DNA from: Actinomucor elegans
Taxonomy: Eukaryota > Mucoromycota > Mucoromycetes > Mucorales > Mucoraceae
Assembly: GCA_026027325.1 (NCBI GenBank)
Contig: JAMSLZ010000022.1
Coordinates: 124,001-188,000, forward strand
Direction: 5' to 3'
Length of the DNA: 64,000 nt
In this document: positions 61,667 to 64,000 of the stretch, piece by piece
Layout: the number at the start of each line of letters is the position of its first letter
Numbering within the stretch: the stretch's first letter is position 1
The notes under the pieces: generated by a model
Seen by the model: the letters and a program-made list of their open reading frames with translations, nothing else
Told to the model about the DNA's origin: nothing
The model's database searches: none
Made by a program: the position numbers and the translations under genes

Positions 61667-63433
61667 ATGTCTAAAGAAATCGAACACTATTTTATTGGTG
61701 TTGACGTTGGCACCGGGTAATACAAAAGAAAGCGATTTGAACGCGTAACTGACTTGATTTCTTTCTAAAGTTCTGCTCGTGCAGCAATTATCGACGCGCA
61801 AGGCCAGCTAATCAGCCTGGATGTTGAGCCTATCGCTACCTACAACCCCGAACACAATATTTATCAGCAGTCCACAACCAACATATGGTCTAGCATTACC
61901 AAATGCATCCGTACTATTATGCAAAAATCACAACTCTCACCAAATCAAATCAAGGGTATTGGGTTCGATGCTACCTGTTCTCTTGTTGTACTCGACCAAC
62001 AAGGCGAGCCTCAGTCTGTAGATGAGAACTCGCAATTCACTGATAATACACAAAACGTTATTTTATGGGCAGATCATCGTGCCATTGAACAAGCAGATCG
62101 TATCAATGCCACTCGTCATAATGTATTGCGTTTTGTCGGTAACACTATCAGTCCCGAGATGGAGATCCCCAAGACCTTGTGGCTCAAAGAACATTTGCCC
62201 AGCGATAAATGGAATACTATTGGCCAATTGATGGATCTGCCAGACTTTTTAACGTTTCGTGCAACAGGATCCTTGGCTCGCTCAACGTGTTCCTTGACAT
62301 GCAAGTGCTCGTATCTTCCTCGCTGTGTGGGTCAAGGCTGGGATCCTGAATTTTTCGAACAAATAGGCTTGGGTTGTTTGATCCCAGAGAATTTTGAGCG
62401 ATTAGGAGGTGAACAAGTGCCACTGCAGGCAGGAGATGCTGTAGGTGACGGCTTGACAAAAGAAGTAGCTGAGGCATGGGGCTTACTACCAGGTACTCCA
62501 GTGGGCTCAGCCATTATTGACGCCTATGCTGGTGCGGTAGCTACCTTGGGAGCGACGTCTGTCAATTCCACAGAACGCAAAGACATATTGATTGATAGTC
62601 TCAAGACACAGGGACCCCGTCGTTTGGCTATTATTTGCGGCACTTCCAGTTGTCATATCGCCATGTCGCCTGATCCCATCTTTGTGCCTGGTGTATGGGG
62701 TCCCTATCGCTCCGTGATGCAGCCTGACATGTGGTGCGCTGAAGGCGGTCAATCTTCCACAGGGCAATTGATTGATTTCATCGTGAATACTCATCCTGCT
62801 TTCAATGAAGCGCAAGAAAAGGCAAAAGAAGACAATCTCAACATATATACCTATTTAACCCAACATTTGCAAGCATTGCAAGCTCAAAAACGCCTCAAAT
62901 ATGTGGAAGAATTGACCAAACATCTACATATTTATCCTGATTTCCATGGTAACCGCTCCCCTTTGGCAGATCCTACTTTACGAGGCACTATTGTCGGTGT
63001 ATCACTAGATAAAAGTGTTGATGATTTGGCGTTGCGCTATTTAGCTACATTACAGGCGATTGCCTGTCAGACGCGCCATATCATCGAAACTTTAAATAAT
63101 GAAGGATATCAAATTGATACATTGTGTATGTCAGGCGGATTATGCAAGAGCCCTCTTTTTGTTCAAACCTTGGTGGATATCACTCAATGTCGAATCATTA
63201 TGCCAGAGTCGATTGACGGTGCTGTAGTGATCGGCGCTGCTTTCTTGGGTGCAAAGGCATCAGGGCTCATTTCAGCAGACTTGTGGGAAATCATGGTACA
63301 TTTAGGAAGAACTGGATCCACTGTGTTGCCTCGTCCAGATCCAGAAATTCAAGAGATCAATCGTCGTCGATATAAAGTCTTTTTTGCCATGTTGGAGGAC
63401 CAGAAGAAATACCGTAGCATAATGGATGAATAA
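61667..63433 (+). CDS. FGGY-family carbohydrate kinase (D-ribulokinase-like)
   Basis: ATP-dependent sugar kinase of the FGGY family, closest in pattern to the eukaryotic FGGY/yeast YDR109C group that phosphorylates D-ribulose. Two exons: 61667..61716 and 61771..63433, 54-nt intron; 570 residues (human FGGY is 551). N-terminal ATPase motif FIGVDVGTGSARAAI is split by the intron at Gly. Then IKGIGFDATCSLVVLD, VILWADHRAIEQA, GLLPGTPVGSAIIDAYAGAV, IICGTSSCHIAMS, and the C-terminal FGGY signature region with YQIDTLCMSGGLCKSPLFVQ and IDGAVVIGAAFLGA. The YFIGVDVGTGS start and the GFDATCSL segment separate this group from bacterial ribulokinases and glycerol kinases. Substrate is inferred from similarity. 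No linked sugar-metabolism gene is nearby. Confidence 0.92.
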
Positions 63434-64000
63434 ACTATGATTTTAATTTGCATTTGATCGATTTTAGACACCTTTTTGTGATCAAGAATTGAGACACTAA
63501 AGAAGATCATAGTAGTCTCACGGTTGATACAAGTACTTTTTTTTTATTATTATTAAGGCTGTAAATTAGATTCAATGTATAATATCCCCAAAAGCTTTAG
63601 AAGAGAATAATTTGGTTACATAATAAAGAATTTAGAAAAAGCAGTGCTAAGTTCAAACAAAGGCCGTATCTGATCAAAGAACTCATCTCCAGCATGAAGT
63701 ACTAAACAAATATAACATTTAACCAGTATTAGTGGAGAGATTTATAGACATGAACTAACTGAAGATGCAATGTAATGCTGATCATTAAAGTATAGCAACA
63801 CATTGAGTCCAGCCAAGTAAACAACTCTATAGTAGATGTAATAACTCATCCCAAGTACATATTATGTATGCAAAAGATGCGATATTACAATAACCTTGAA
63901 CATAATATAGCTTTATACTCTATTAAAAAAGAAGCGTACACACACACATATATATATATATCTTGAGCATACTATGCATGTACTTTTGTGCTTCACAAAA
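63434..64000. other. Intergenic region at the window end
   Basis: 3' flank of the FGGY kinase, a two-unit repeat array (about 63685-63900), a CA/TA microsatellite (63939-63960) and, in the last 32 bases, the minus-strand sequence TTTTGTGAAGCACAAAAG, which matches the 3' end of another repeat copy running out of the window. Confidence 0.6.
63685..63900 (+). repeat. Dispersed repeat, two tandem units
   Basis: ACTCATCTCCAGCATG and ACTCATCCCAAGTACAT are 161 nt apart; landmarks AAATATAACATT at 63708 and AGATGCGATATT at 63875 are 167 nt apart. Confidence 0.6.

Overview
The window reads as one contig of an early-diverging fungus, most likely Mucoromycota (Mucorales-like); I cannot name the species. 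Reasons: AT-rich DNA, long noncoding gaps full of A/T tracts, short introns (mostly 46-77 nt, GT-AG, often with a CTAAC-like branch site), and gene content that includes a fungal Ctk3, KRE9/KNH1-type GPI wall protein, Zn2Cys6 and AreA-type GATA regulators and a secreted class III chitinase. I resolved splice structures by joining frames across introns; every multi-exon model below closes in frame.

Layout. 1-1050: 3' part of an inositol polyphosphate 5-phosphatase (+). 2752-4188: alpha-arrestin (-). 5030-6215: CTD kinase subunit Ctk3 (-), divergent from an LRR protein with a lysine-rich tail at 6409-7948 (+). 9772-10281: small acidic hypothetical protein (-). 11716-12730: Rab6/Ypt6 (-, 8 exons). 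17468-24073: intronless Brr2 helicase (+). 25491-27239: F-box protein (-). 28670-29542: ribosomal protein eS17 (+, first exon is only the ATG). 29692-31642: GH18 chitinase (+, 10 exons, one GC-AG intron). 31877-32794: GATA factor (-). 39503-40621: second F-box-like protein (-). 42145-44639: transcription factor with two Zn2Cys6 clusters (-). 47076-50372: membrane-anchored GH35 beta-galactosidase (+). 52611-54990: RasGEF protein (+). 56794-57918: KRE9-like GPI protein (-). 61667-63433: FGGY carbohydrate kinase (+).

The genes do not form a pathway cluster. They are housekeeping (splicing, transcription, translation, Golgi traffic) mixed with signalling (5-phosphatase, arrestin, RasGEF), wall/secreted functions (chitinase, KRE9-like, GH35) and regulators.

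The gaps are the unusual part. They hold a degenerate repeat that occurs about 20 times, in both orientations, and that in six places is arranged in tandem with a period of 160-172 bp (landmark-to-landmark distances read directly). There are also nested foldbacks near 37.1-37.4 kb, recurrent TnAn palindromes, A/T homopolymers up to 46 nt, and three weak relics of LTR retrotransposons. I found no tRNA, rRNA or CRISPR.
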